Assembly (NCBI GenBank): GCA_902805475.1
Contig: CADCSX010000005.1
Coordinates: 2,925,501-2,989,500, forward strand
Direction of reading: 5' to 3'
DNA from: Entonaema liquescens
Lineage: Eukaryota; Ascomycota; Sordariomycetes; Xylariales; Xylariaceae
DNA: 64,000 bases
This document shows, one piece after another, positions 33,252 to 47,143 of the stretch. Under the pieces are notes generated by a model, which saw nothing but the letters and a program-made list of their open reading frames with translations, was not told the origin of the DNA and did not search any database. Positions within the stretch are counted from its first letter, which is position 1; each line of letters begins with the position of its first letter. The translations under genes and the position numbers were made by a program.

Positions 33252-34755
33252 ATGGACCAAGCGCTCCCCCCTGGCCTGGATCTATGCATGGTTCCTGCAG
33301 CCATGCCGCCAGAGGGTATTGTTAGCAACTTCATGAACCCAGAGACACTGGTCCCAGTACTTATATCGATCTGTGTTATCATGACTACTATAGCTGTCAC
33401 TTTTACGGCATTGAGACTATTTGCCAACAGGCGGAAACTATGGTGGAGCGATTGTGAGAAAATCTAAGAGACGCCATGCAAGACACCCCGAGCTAATAGG
33501 ATACTTACAGACTTCGTTGCTATTGCACTAGTCTTGTTACTCGGCCATACGGGACTCATGTTTACTCAGACTAGATTCGCACGTCATCAATGGGATGTAA
33601 GAGCGTGCTGGTTCGATGGCACATACATGAAGGTATAAATCTGCGTAAAAGAATTAGAGTTGAAGTTTTCAAAAGCTAACCGACGTTACAGATCGTCTTC
33701 TCGCAAGCAATTATAGGTCAATTCGGCCTTTTCTTCTCCAAGGTCTCCATATTCTTGTTGTTTCACCAGCTCTTCGAAGTCACAAAATTCATGCGCATCG
33801 CCATCCGCTTCAGTGTCATATTTTCTGGTCTGCTTTATTCCGTTAGTGTCCCCTTAGCAGCAACGCTAGCCGCTCCTCACGTGGGAGAGACATGGGCTAG
33901 TGTTCTCACCAGCGGTCGCTCAGATAAGGCTCTGGTCTGGAGTGTCGTCCAGTCTGCGCTTGGTGTCATGCTGGATTTGTTCATTTTCATCCTGCCAATC
34001 CCAGTCATTTTGAGACTTCATCTGTCAAGAACAAAGAAGAACCAGCTTCTAGCTGTCTTCACAATCGCCGTAGTGTAAGTCCTATTGCCCCTATTCATCG
34101 CGAGTCTTCCACTAAGAATATCTTATACTTTAGGGGAGTTGTTGCTAGTGCACTATCCCTAGTATATAGGATAGAAGCCATCAGCACTCCTGACCACACA
34201 TGGAGAGCTACCTCTTTTTTCATCTGCATGGTTGTTGAGATTGATGTAGCTATTATTGTTAGCTGTACTCCTGGGGTTGCTAGTTTTGCGAGGATTTATC
34301 TCTCAAACTTGAAGATTATTGGGCTACTTCGATCAGCTCTTGGTAAAAATGGAAACGTAAACCCAGAGCTGCCAAACCATCTGGCAATATATCACGAAGA
34401 TGGTCCAAACAGGCCCAGGACGCGGAACTGGCAAAGGAAGCCGGCAAGCCATGATATGCTTAGTGATAGTTTCATCCTAAAGAGTATAGCATCGACTGAA
34501 AGAGGCGAAGGCATATACAATATATCAGCGACATCTACTTCTGATTCCTCCCGAATCGTTCGAACAACCAATATACTACAGGAGACTCACAGCCCTAATG
34601 CCATATCCGCAGCTAGAGAGCAGGAGCCCCGAGTTCAGGACTATCCGACTGGACTTTTTTTCTACGGACCGACCACGATCCAACCACCTACGGAGTCAGT
34701 CTGGTTCTATTATATTCCACTATCAAATGGACACGTGGGGGTTCCATATACCTAG
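33252..34755 (+). CDS. fungal rhodopsin-domain (Pth11-like) integral membrane protein
   Basis: Second member of the fungal rhodopsin-domain family in the window, only distantly similar to the first. Exons: 33252-33453, 33511-33632, 33692-34074 and 34134-34755, with consistent phases, giving 442 aa. It has a short extracellular N terminus, TM1 (LVPVLISICVIMTTIAVTFTA), the family W(W)SDYF motif joined across intron 1, further helices with FSQAIIGQFGLFFSKVSIFL, the conserved ALGVMLDLFIFILPIPVI and VVEIDVAIIVSCTPGVASFA, then a cytosolic Ser/Thr/Asn-rich tail of about 150 residues. This arrangement is typical of Pth11-like proteins without CFEM. Ligand and signalling role are unknown. The start at 33252 gives a normal short N terminus. 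Confidence 0.85.
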
Positions 34756-35398
34756 CTATATACAGCACTACAGTCACGGTACATTGGGTTCTAGAAAGCA
34801 CCCTTCATAGAATTCTCAGGAGGGTCTGGTTTTGCAGCCGCCCAGGGAATAATATTAGGTGGACGTACTGAGTTGGCTCCCATTATTCGTTACTATATCG
34901 GCATAAATTGTCAAACGATGGAGGTTACGATTCGAAAGGAACATCACTTTTGTTCATTATTTTCATTCTTCTTTCAACAAGGTAATATGAGTGCGTACCT
35001 AAGTCATAACATCTCTTAACCCCGAAATCTGGCCCATGATAACTGTTACATATCCACATGCATTGTTGCTCACTCTCTTACGCTGCCATGCCACTTGATA
35101 ATTAGCTTTGGTGGGTGTCTTGCTTAAGGTTACCTAGGTAGTTAGCATAGGTAGGCAGGTTTAGAGTCTTGATACTGTAGGATAATCCTCTTATTACTTA
35201 CATCTATCACAGCAAATACTATCTAAACTAAATGCGACCCTTCCATGGCACCGCACCTACGCACCTCAGAAACCGGGTATGGGGTGATTCTTTCGCTAAC
35301 CCGTTTACGGAATTGCTACTGTGGTACGTCCTGTTGCTTAAATGCATGGTATTGCTTTATCAAGTAACTGGGTCTCATTATTGGATTAGACATCATTA
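34756..35398. other. intergenic, left flank of the retroelement island
   Basis: No supported gene. An ORF at 35232-35426 (+) runs into the LTR and has no recognisable motif. Variants of TACCTAGGTAG occur around 35130-35160. CATTA at 35394-35398 is a candidate target-site repeat for the outer retroelement. Confidence 0.35.
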
Positions 35399-35606
35399 TG
35401 TGGATCCTATGGCAGTAGCGCATTGACCACCGCCAAGCCTTAGCGCCCCATAATTAAGGTTTAAATGAAAATATTTTTATAATATCTTGTAATCTTAGTT
35501 TAATTAATAAATAATAATTATTATATATATTATAATTTATTAAATTTTAATTATTTTATAAATAATTAATATTTCGGATTATTATATAAATTAATTAAAA
35601 AATATA
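35399..35606 (+). repeat. left LTR of outer retroelement (approximate end)
   Basis: Begins TGTGGATCCTATGGCAGTAG with normal composition, then becomes AT-saturated. It aligns without gaps to 46924-47131, mismatches being nearly all RIP-type transitions. The end is approximate. Confidence 0.7.
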
Positions 35607-36982
35607 AATAATTATTTATATAAATAAAATATTAATTATATAAATAAAAATTTAAAAATTTATTAAAAATAATATGAATTTTATTATTAATTATTATTAA
35701 AATATTTAAAAACGAAATTAAATAATTAAAATAATATAATAATTTATTTATATTAATTAATATATTTTAAAAAATAATTAAAAATATTAATAATTATTTA
35801 AATTTAATAAACGAAATTATTTCGAAATTATTTAAAAAAAATAAAATAAATATAAAAAAATTTAAAATTAAATTAAATAATATTTTAATAATAATATAAA
35901 CGTAAATATTAAAAATATTATTTATTTTTATAAATTAAATTTTAATATTTATTTAAATAAATTAATTAAATTTAATTAATATATTAATATTATATATATT
36001 TAAAATATTAATAATATTAAATAAATTTAAATTATTATTATTTATAAAATATTTATTTAATTTAACGAATAATAAATGTTTATTAAATGGGATTATTAAT
36101 ATTTATCGTTTATATATTAATATTAAAATTTATATAAAATAAAAAAAAATAATAAAATTAATATAACCGGAAATAATGTTTATAATAAAAGTAAAAAAAT
36201 TATTTAAATACGAAAATAAAAATAAAATAATTTTATTATTTAATTTTAAATTAATGTAAGTAAATGAAATAACGTTAAATAAATTAAACGAAATTTAATA
36301 TTATTTTAAAATAATTTTAATTTTATATAAATTATAATTAATAAAAATTATATTTAAATTATTAAAAAATTTTTAAAAAGTAATTAATTACGTAAAAAAT
36401 TAATAATTTAATTAAGTAAAATTTTTAAAAATAATATTTTAAATATTAATTAAATATTACGTTATTTAAAGTTTAATAATGATGTTTTTAACGTTATTAT
36501 TATATTAAAATAAAAATTTATTTAATTTTATAAAATAAATATATAAATTTTATTTTTATTTATATATACGAATATGTAATATTTATTAAATTTATGAAAT
36601 ATTAATAAATATTTTTTATATATATATATTTTAAATTTAATTTTTAATATAAAATAAATAAAAAAATTAAAATATAAATAATATAATAGAAAAAATAATT
36701 ATTAAAATAAAATTAATTATATAAATTGTAATAAAAAATAAAATTTATAATATTTTAATAATGATTATTTAATTATAAAATATTAAAGTTTTGTTTTATA
36801 ATATAAATATTTTAAAAATAATATTTAAAAAATTTAAAATAATAGAAATATAATAATAAAATATACGAAAAACGATATTAAATATTATTTAAAAATTAAT
36901 GATTTTAAATTTAAAAAATAATAATTATAATGTTAATATAACGAAAAAATAAAATTATATGATATAAATAACTAATAATAAA

Positions 36983-37024
36983 TGTTTTAATTACGGTAAA
37001 AAAAGTTATTAAATTAAAAATTAT
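36983..37024 (+). pseudogene. gag CCHC zinc-knuckle remnant
   Basis: The 14 codons from TGT at 36983 read C-F-N-Y-G-K-K-S-Y-stop-I-K-N-Y. The pattern CX2CX4HX4C is exact if the Tyr codons TAC/TAT are taken as mutated TGC, CAT and TGT, all C/T or G/A transitions. This is the retroviral-type zinc knuckle of gag nucleocapsid, so this part of the outer element is read on the plus strand. I infer the original residues only from codon position; nothing here is functional. Confidence 0.6.
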
Positions 37025-39733
37025 AATAAAAAATTATAATTTTTACGAAAAGTAATTTTAAATGGTAAAAAAGTTATTATTAAAAAAACAATTTTTAAAA
37101 ATAATAAATTAATTAAATTTAATAAATATATTTAAAAAGTTTTTAAAAAATAACGAAATAAATTTAAACGATAAATTTAATTTGTTATTAATAAAAAAAA
37201 AAACGAAAAACGTAATTTTAAAAAAAGTTTTAAAAATTTAAATATAAATTAAAAGTTAATGGAAATATTTAATAATTTAATTTAAAATGACGATGATTAA
37301 AATAGTTGCGTTTATTAAATTAAAATAAATAATGGTGATAAATTATTATTTTATAAAAATAAATTTATTAAAAAAAATTATAAAAATAATTATAACGTTT
37401 TTAATGTTAAATTATAAAACGGTTAAAATATTATGGTATTTTTTAATTATAATTATATATTATATTATGTTTTAAAATTATTTATAAAAATATTAATAAT
37501 ATATAAAATACGAAAATTATTTAATATAATTAAAATAAAAAAATTAAATTTACGAATAATACGAAAAATAATAATTTATATAAAATTTAAAATTAAAAAC
37601 GATTATAATATAATATTTATTATTTTAATAAAAGTAATTTTAAATTATATATTTTTAAAAAAACTTATTTTTAAAAAAAAAATATTTTATAAATAAAGAG
37701 TTATTTGTGAAAATTATATATATAATGAAATGTTATATTTACGAAAATTCGAAAAAAAGTTTTTTATATAATTTTTTAAATAAAAAAATTTATATTAAAT
37801 AATCGAAACGACGGAATTAATATTTAAAATTATTATTATAATAATATTAAATTTTAAATAATATAAAAATATATTAATAATAAATTTTTAAATTAATATA
37901 TATTTTTAAAAATATATTAAAAAGTTTTTAAAATTATTTAATAACGTTAAATATTATATAAATATAAAAATGTAAATTTTATATTATATAAATATAAATA
38001 ATAATTTTTTAATAAAATTATTATTATAAAAATATAATTTTTATTAAAAATAAATATTAAAAAAATTTATTAAAATTTATAAAAATAAAATAATTTAAAA
38101 ATTTATAAATTTTTAAATATTATTATTATTATTAATATTTAAGAAAATATTGAATTAAACAATTAAATTAAATAAAGATAATTTAAATATTATTTAACGT
38201 TTTTATTACAATTATAAAAAATTAAATAAACGTATTAAAAAAATATATATTTATTATTTAACGTATAAAATTAAATTTAACGTATAATAAATTATTATTA
38301 ATATATATTTATTAATTTAAAAAATAAATTTTAATATATATTAATTTATTTATTATATTATAAAAAAACAATATTTATAATATTTTTTAAATTAATAAAC
38401 GTATTAATTATTTTCCAAATATTTATTAATAAAATATTATATAAATTTTATAAATTTATTATAAGTTTTTTTAATAATATTTACATTTAAATAAATATTT
38501 TAAAATAACTTTATAAATAAATAATAATTATATTTTAAAAACTTATTAAATATAAAATAATTATTAATATTAAAAAAAATTAAATATTTATTAAATAAAA
38601 AATATTTTTAAAATTTATTATTTTAAAATAAAATATTAAAATTAATTTAATAAAAATAACAATAATATAAAATAAATTAATATTAAAAACAATTATTAAT
38701 ATTTAAATTTTTATTAATATAATAAAATATTTTAAAAATTTAATAAAAAATTATTTAAAAATATTAAGTTTTTTTATAATATTAATTAATTAATAAAAAA
38801 ATATATTAATAAAATTTAATAAAATAATTAAAAAATATAATTTAAAATATAAGAAATAATTATAATAATATTAATTATAATAAAATTTAATTAAAAATTA
38901 CTTTTAATATTAAAAATAAATATAAATAAAAAACATATTAATATTATTTTATTATAATTATATATATATAGTAATTAACAAATTTTTTATTTAATAATTT
39001 ATTTTTTAAAAAAATTAATTAATATTTAATAATATTATTTAATATAAAAATAAAAATTATTAAAAATTATATTAATACTTTAATATTAAAAATATTAAAT
39101 AAAAAAAAATAACATTATAATGATAACGAATTATAAATTTTTAAAAATTATTAATATAAAAATTAAATAATTTACGAAAGTTTTTTAATTTTTTAATGTT
39201 ATAAAACATTATAATATAAAAATTATTTATTATTTAAATAAAATTAATATTTTAATTAATTATTTATTTAAATTATTTAAATTAAAAATAATTAAATTTA
39301 ATTTTTTATTTATTAAAAAACTTTATAAATAAAACATTATATATTTACATAAATTAAATAAATTTAATTTACAAATTATTTATAAATATTTTATATTTAA
39401 AAAAAATTATTTAATTTAATTAATAAAAATTAAATATATAAAAATTTCGTTATATATAAAAGTTATTTATATAAAATAATTATATATAAAAAAACATTTA
39501 AAAACTTTTTACACGTAATAAAAATAAGAAATAAAACCATTAATTTATAAATAATATTTAAATTTAACAATTTAATAATTATATTATAAAAAATATATTA
39601 TAATTAAAATTATATTATAATAAAAATTATATTTTAAAAAATATTAAAATAATATTAACATTTTAAAATTACATTAATAATATAAAAAATAATAATTAAA
39701 TATTTTATATATTAATTAATAATAATGGTTAAA

Positions 39734-39933
39734 TGATAACCGTACGTACTATTACGTAATACGTACTTAACATAAAAAAGTACTTATATATTTTAAATTA
39801 TATAAAAAACGCGTTTTTCTTGTTTTTTAATAATAAATAGTTTTTTTTTTAAATATTATTAATATATTAATTTTAATTTATTTATTTATTTATTATTATT
39901 TTATTATTATTTTTTTTACGTACATATTTATTA
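39734..39933. repeat. left LTR of inner retroelement
   Basis: 200 bp, TGATAA...TTATTA. Contains the near-palindromic block CCGTACGTACTATTACGTAA and a TATA-type box before AACGCGTTT. Confidence 0.82.
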
Positions 39934-42900
39934 ATATTAATTAATATTATTAAATTTATAATAATATAAATTAATAAAATTAAAAAAGTTATTATTATAA
40001 TAATCCGGAAAATCTTATCGTAATAATATACGTAATATTAATATAATATTTTTTATTAAAATAATTAAATTATTTATAACGGGTTATTATTTTACTTTAT
40101 TTTATAATTTATTTAAATTTATATTTATATATAACGATTTAAATTTATTATTATTATTAATATTTTTATTATTTATAATATTAATTTTTTTTATAATATT
40201 ATAATTAAAAAGTTTTATACAAATATAAGCTTGAATTATAAATAATAACTTAATTAAATAAGAAAATATAAATAAATTATAAAAATTATTAAATTATTTT
40301 TTTAATTAAATAATAATAATTTTTATTTAACATTTTAATTATATAATAATAAAATAAAAAATTATAAATTTTATAAAAATAATATTTTAATAAAAAAATA
40401 TTTAAATATTTTTTACTTTAATAAATTTCGAAATTATTAATAAAAATGCCTTATATGTTTAAATATTTAAAAAAACATTAAATAAATATAAGAAACGATT
40501 TTAAAAATTTATGGTGGTAAATTTTACGGTTATATCGAAAATATTACGATTAGTATTAAAAATTGCGTTAATATAACGAGGTATTTACGTAAGTTAATAT
40601 AATATTAATTACGCGAAATTCTTTATTAATTTTGTATAAATAAATAATTTACCGGTTTAAAATTTTAACGAATTGGAAAAAATATAATGGAAATAATTTA
40701 ATGTATTAACGTAGAAAATTTTAATTTATAATATTAAAAAAAAACCCGTTTATTTTAACGTACGAAAATCCATATATTTTTAAATATTAATATATTAATA
40801 ATTAACGTTTTTTAACTTGCAAACGCTTGTTTGTAAAGCTATGCGAATAAGGTAAATTTTTTTTTTTAATATTATTTTTACCGAAAAATTTTTTTTTTAT
40901 ATTTAATTCGTTTTACTTATTTTATAATTAATATTATTTCTTTTTTTTTCGATATAATTTTTTTTTTCGTTACGTGTTTTATTATTTTATTTTTTTATAA
41001 AATACTTTATTTTTAATTTATAAAAAGTATTAAATTATTAATATTTAATAATTTAACTTTAATAAAAAACTTAAAGTAATTTTTAAATAATATTTAACTT
41101 TTTTTCCCCGCTTTTTCTTTTTACCGCTTTATAAGAGTTGTTTATATTTTATTTAAAATAAATAAGTAATATTTTAAAATATAATTTTAAATAAAAAATT
41201 AACTTAATATAAAAGTAAATTATTTTATTTATTACGGAAAATATCTTTAAACTTTTTAAATTATTATTAAATGGCTTATATATAATTCCAACGCTTTTTT
41301 TAAGCGTTAAAATAAACGAAAGAAATTTATTAATAAAAAATTACGGTTTTTCTTTTTAAACGGTTTTATTATTTATATAAATGGTAAACTTTTAAAAATA
41401 AACTTTTATATTTATTAATAATTAATAAACTTAAATTTATTATAAAATTTCCCCGGTATATATTGTTAATAAAATATGTTTTTTTATTATTGTAAAATAT
41501 TTTAAAAAAGCTTAAAATATTAAAAATAATTATATAAAAAAACTATATAATATTTTCGAAAATAAGTTTAAGTTTTTTTTAAATGTATATTATATAATAA
41601 AAATCCAATAAACATAATTTTATATTATATTTTCTACTATTTTAACCAAAAAAATAACTATTTATTTTCTTTATAACGTATTTCAATATTAATATTTCAT
41701 AAATATATATTTTATTATAAAACGTTATTTTAATATTAAATAAAATAAAATTTAATATTATTATAATTAAATATTAATAATATTTTTTAATATTAAAATA
41801 AAAAAATAAAATTAAAAAAAAAATAATATAAAAATATTATAATTATTTTTTAACAAGTTTTTATTATATTAAAAAACCTTAAATCATAATTTTTAAAATA
41901 AACAACAGCTCATTATTACAATATATTAAATATATTAAATTATATTTTAATTTTAACATATTTTTTTTATATTATTTATATAATTTGAAAATTTAATAAA
42001 TAAATTTTAAACATTAATTAAAATATATAAAATTATAAAAAATACATAGTAATTTTTTATTAATAAATATAATAATAATAATAATAATAATTATATTAAT
42101 TACGTTAATCAAAAATATTATTATAATAATAAAAAAAATAAATATAATTTTAAATAAACGAAAAAATAAAAACGTTATTATTAAATTTATAAAAAAAAAA
42201 AATATTAATTAATAAAATATTTAAAATATAAATGTAAAAAAGTTAAAAAAATATAAAAAGTTAAGTAAAATTTTTTTAAAAAAAATTACGTAACTTTTTT
42301 TATAAATTTCGAAAAAATTAACAACCCTAATTTAAAATCCAACCAAAATAAAAATATTATTAACTTATCCTTAAATTCAAATGGTAAAAATAATTTATTT
42401 TTAACAATAACATTTTTATTTAACTAAACGTTTTAATATTATATTATTGCCTTAAATCCATTTAAAAATAAAAAATTTAATATTATTTTTATTTTAAATT
42501 AATATATAAAAAACATTTTTTAAAATATTATACTTAATATAAATATAATATATGTATCCATAATCGAAAAAAATTAATATTTTACTTTCATTAAAAAATA
42601 TTTAAATTAATAATTAAAAATAAATAAATTTTACGTAAAAAAAATAAATATTAAATTTAATAATGAATAATTAATCAAATTTTTAAAAATAATCATAATT
42701 AATATTTTATTTAATAAAATAAATTTTTATATTATAAAATTAAATATTCCATTTTTATTTTTTTTAAAAAATATAAACTAATTAAATATATACTTTAATA
42801 ACATTATTAATTAATTAATATGTAAAGATAAAATAATAATTAATATTATTAAAAAATAAAAATATTTATAATTTTACTTTAAAAACGTTATTTATTTTAT

Positions 42901-45691
42901 AAAAAATAAATTACAACGTTTTTATACTTATTTTAACTATTTATTAATTAATAAATTTTATAATTTATTAAATAAATTAAAATATAACGTTAATATTAAT
43001 AACTTTAAAAAAATTAATAAATTTTATTACCATTATCAAATTAAAAATAAAACTTTATAAAAATTTAAATTTAATTTAAAAAATTTCAATATAAACTTCA
43101 ATTATAAAATAATCGTTAACGTTATATACTTTAATAAATAATTAATTTTATATATAATTAACGTAGCTATTAATTTTTAAATAATATATTTTATAAAAAA
43201 TTTATTAATTAAAAAAATATAAAAAATATTAAAATAATATTAAATCGATATTTATTTTAAACTTTTAAATATTATTATATATAATATTAGAATTAATTTC
43301 GATAACACCAAATTTAAAAATAAAGCTTATATAATTAAAATCATTTATTATTAAATATTAATTAAAACGTATTAATTAATTGGTAAAATCGAAAAATATT
43401 ATAAACTTATTTATTAAATGTATAAAATTATAATAATTAAATTTTAAAACTCCGTTTTAAATACGTTACAATTTTAAATAATTATTAAAATAATAAACGA
43501 TATTGTTAATTTAAATAATTTTATTTTAACTTTTTTAATTTTTAATACTTATTTAAAAATTAATATAAATTTATTACTTATTTTTTTATAAACGTAAAAA
43601 ATGTAAGTAATTTAAAAAGTAATGATAAAAATTAAAAAAATTAAATTATAATGTTTAATCCGTAACACTTTAAATATTTATAACGGTTCCGATATTAAAA
43701 AGATTTTTTTAATATTTTTTTTTATTAATAGTAAAATATTTATTTATCGGAAAAAAAACGAATAAAAAAATTATATAAAGTTATTTTAATTATTAATAAA
43801 AACGTTATTATTATTTTAAATATATTTGGTGGTATATTTACATTTCGAAATTCTTATATTAAACTTTATATTTAATTTAAAAAAAAATTAATACTAATTA
43901 AAAAGTTTAAAATTAAATTATTTAAATTTATTTTTAATTTTAATAATTATTAGATTATTTTTAAAAAAAACCTTATATTTGTTAACGATTTTTCTTATAT
44001 TATTATATTATTTATTATTATTAAAAAACAAAATAATTTTATTTTAATAATATAATTTTAAGAAAACGAAAAAATAATTATATTAAGAAAATTATATAAA
44101 ATTTTAAATATAAAAAAATTAAACGTTTTATTTAAAGAAAATATTTTAAAATTGGTAATATATAATTTAAAGGTATATAAAAACGTAATAATTTTTAAAT
44201 TATAAATAATTTACGAAATTAAAAATAAAAACACTTTTACTTTTTATAAAAAATTATAATTAATAATTTAAAATTACAATAATTTTAATAAAAAATTAAT
44301 TATAATTTATATATTTATTATTTAAAAAACCAATTAATAACTTATTTTAACTTTAACTTTTATACTTTATTAAAAAAAAATAAAAATTATAATAAAAAAT
44401 ATTATTATAATTTATATTTAATTTAAAACGCTTATATTAAAGATAATTTATATATAAATACCAATCAAATTAAAATATAAATATTTTAAAAGGATGTTAT
44501 TATATATTAATAAATTATTATATAATTTTATTAAATTTAATACATATTAATTTGAAATTTATTTAAAATATAATTAAAAAAAATTATATATAAAATTATT
44601 AATATTTAATCTTTATTTAATAATAATAATTATGAATTTATTTAAAATTATTAATTTTTAAATAAATGATATTTTTAATATTAATATTATAAAATTCTTT
44701 ATTGTAAAAAATAAAATATTAATTAAAATAAGAATTAAAGTATGTTTTTAAAAAATATTAAATAAAGGAATTGAAAATTTTAATAGTTTATGTATTACAA
44801 TTTATAAAAAAAATTATAAGGTTTTTATTATATAAAAAAACCAAATTAAAAAATTTAAATTATTAAATTTAAAATTCTCGGATATGATTAAATAATTTAT
44901 AAAATAAAAAGCTCGAAAAACGTATATTTTATCGATTTATTAACTTAAAATTGCGTTTGATTATATAATAATAATATAATATATAGAACCGGAATTAAAA
45001 AAAATTAAAACTTTTAACGTTAAGATTTAATAATAAATAAATAATTAAGAATAAAGATTTTATTACGTTAATTTAAACCTTTAAAATTTATATTTATATA
45101 TTTTTATTAATAAATTATTTATAAATAATAAAGATTTAAATTTATAAATTAATTACGTTATTATTTTAAATAATAAAAAACTTACTTTTTAAAATAATAA
45201 AATTTAAATTATAAGTAACATTATTTATTAATTATTTATTAAATATAAATAAGTTACTCGTAACGTATTTATTAACAAGATTTATAAAATAATTTAAAAA
45301 TTTAATATAAAATATATAATTTATTATACGATTAATACTATTTTAAAACGTTTATTATTTTCTTACGCCCTATTAATCTTATATATTAACTTTTTTTTCT
45401 TATATTAATATTTAATATAAATAAATAATATAAATAAAAAAAAATTAATAATCAACTTAATAATATTAAAATAATTATATAAAAATTAAAAAATAAATAA
45501 CGTTTAATAAATATACAACATTTATAATTTTGCGGATATAATAATTAAAACATCTTTTAATAAAATAATAAAAATATTAATAAAAAATAATCAAATTAAC
45601 TTACAATTAAAAAAATAAATAAAACATAAAATAAATATTAAATTCGTAATTAATTAATCGTAAAAAAAAAATAAAATAAATAATAATTAAA

Positions 45692-45891
45692 TAATAACCG
45701 TACGTACTATTACATAATACATATTTAACATAAAGAAATACTTATATACTTTAAATTATATAAAAAACGCGTTTCTTCTATTTTTTAATAATAAATAGTT
45801 TTTTCTTTAAATATTATTAATATATTAATTTTAATTTATTTATTTATTTATTATTATTTTATTATTATTCCTTTTACGTACGTACTTATTA
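45692..45891. repeat. right LTR of inner retroelement
   Basis: 200 bp, the same length as the left LTR and aligned end to end. Its first TG has become TA, and GTACGTACTATTACGTAA is GTACGTACTATTACATAA, both RIP-type changes. Confidence 0.82.
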
Positions 45892-46923
45892 ATAAATAAA
45901 AAAACCAAATTTAATATTATTTAATTTATAATTTATATATCCATTAACGTCATTAACATAATAAATAATTAATTATACATTTATTAATAAATATAATATT
46001 TTTATAATAATTAAATACATTATAAAATAAATTAAAATAATAATAATTATAACAACATTATTTACAAATTATATATTTTTATTTAATAAAATAAATACCA
46101 TTTTTAATTATTTAAAAAAATAAATTAATAATAACATTAAATTATTTATAAATTATAAAATAAAAAAATAAAAAAAATTTAATAAATTTATTATTAAATT
46201 TATTATATTATTTAAATTAAAAAATAATAATAAAATTAAAAAAAAAATTAATAAAAACTTAAAAAAAAATTATATTATATAAATATTAAATAAACTTTAT
46301 ATATATAAAATTATTATAATTATTATAAAAAATGTTAATAATATATAATTACATTTTTAAATTTAAAAAATATAATAATTATTATTTTATATTTAATATA
46401 TAATTATTTTAAAACTAATAATCCATTAAATATAATAAATATATTTACGAATTAATAAAAAAAAAAAATATTATTTATAAAACAATTAATTAAATAATAT
46501 AAAATATTATTAATTTATAATTAATTTAATAATGTCAAAATATTTAAAAATTAAATATATGTGTATTTATAAAAAAAAAATTTAATTAAAATATACGTAT
46601 TTAGAAATTAAATATTAAAAATAAAATAATATATTATAAAATATAAATTTTATTATAATAAATTTTAAATTATAATAAGTTACCATTTAAATAATATATA
46701 TAAAATTTAAAACTTTAATAATATATAATTATAAAATAAATATAATAACATTAACTTTTTTTTTTATTTATATTTATAATAATTATTTAATATATAATAT
46801 ATAATATATTAATAAAATTATATTAAAATAAAATAAATAATATTTATTAAAACAAATAAATTAAATATATAATTATTAAAGAAATTAATAATAATTAAAG
46901 ATAATTATTTAAAAAAAAAATAA

Positions 46924-47138
46924 TATAAATTTTATAATAATAACGTATTAACCACCGTTAAATTTTAACGTTTTATAATTAAAACTTAAATAAAAATATT
47001 TCCATAATATTTTATAATCCTAATTTAATCAATAAATAATAATTATTATATATATTATAATTTATTAAATTCTAATTACCTTATAGGTAATCGGCATCTT
47101 GGACTATCGTGTAAATTGATTAAGAAGCACAATTACAC
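46924..47138 (+). repeat. right LTR of outer retroelement (approximate end)
   Basis: Homologous to 35399-35606. RIP decay fades inside this copy: the outermost 50 bases (from about 47090) have normal base composition, so the original sequence of the LTR end can be read directly here. Confidence 0.7.
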
Positions 47139-47143
47139 CATTA

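Larger units (their letters stand above)
39734..45891. mobile_element. inner LTR retroelement (6158 bp) with two 200-bp LTRs, RIP-decayed
   Basis: Two same-orientation copies of a 200-bp sequence, 39734-39933 and 45692-45891, each run from TGATAACCGTACGTAC (TAATAACC in the right copy) to TTATTA. They share long identical blocks (for example TATATAAAAAACGCGTTT) and differ mainly by transitions. The internal 5.8 kb is AT-saturated and full of stops. An A-rich purine tract just left of the right LTR (about 45661-45680) could be the polypurine tract, which would mean plus orientation, but I could not find RT or integrase motifs to confirm this. It inserted into the outer element; flanking TAAA-like sequence does not give a clear target duplication. 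Confidence 0.82.
35399..47138 (+). mobile_element. outer LTR retroelement, RIP-decayed and interrupted by a second element
   Basis: The two edges of the AT-rich island are direct repeats in the same orientation with a constant offset of 11525 bp: about 35399-35606 and 46924-47131. They differ almost only by C/T and G/A transitions, and the right copy stays GC-normal at its outer end. The left copy starts TGTGGATCC. Downstream of the right copy a CATTA (47139-47143) matches CATTA before the left one, but the exact LTR end is uncertain by several bases. Plus orientation is suggested by a gag zinc-knuckle remnant at 36983-37024. After subtracting the inserted inner element it is about 5.6 kb. 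No intact ORF survives. Confidence 0.75.

Noticed and set aside
35232..35426. 64-codon ORF at the left edge of the island as a gene
   Set aside because: It runs into the outer LTR, has no recognisable motif, and its homologous part at the right edge is non-coding.
37433..37696. 87-codon ORF rich in Ile, Lys, Asn and Tyr inside the AT-rich island
   Set aside because: Composition is that expected of random A/T sequence; it lies inside a RIP-decayed retroelement and has no motif.
35460..47080. AT-rich block as inserted mitochondrial DNA or a centromere core
   Set aside because: Same-direction terminal repeats at both edges, a second nested LTR pair and a gag knuckle remnant explain it as nested retroelements; no mitochondrial gene or tRNA is readable. 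A pericentromeric location cannot be excluded from this window alone.
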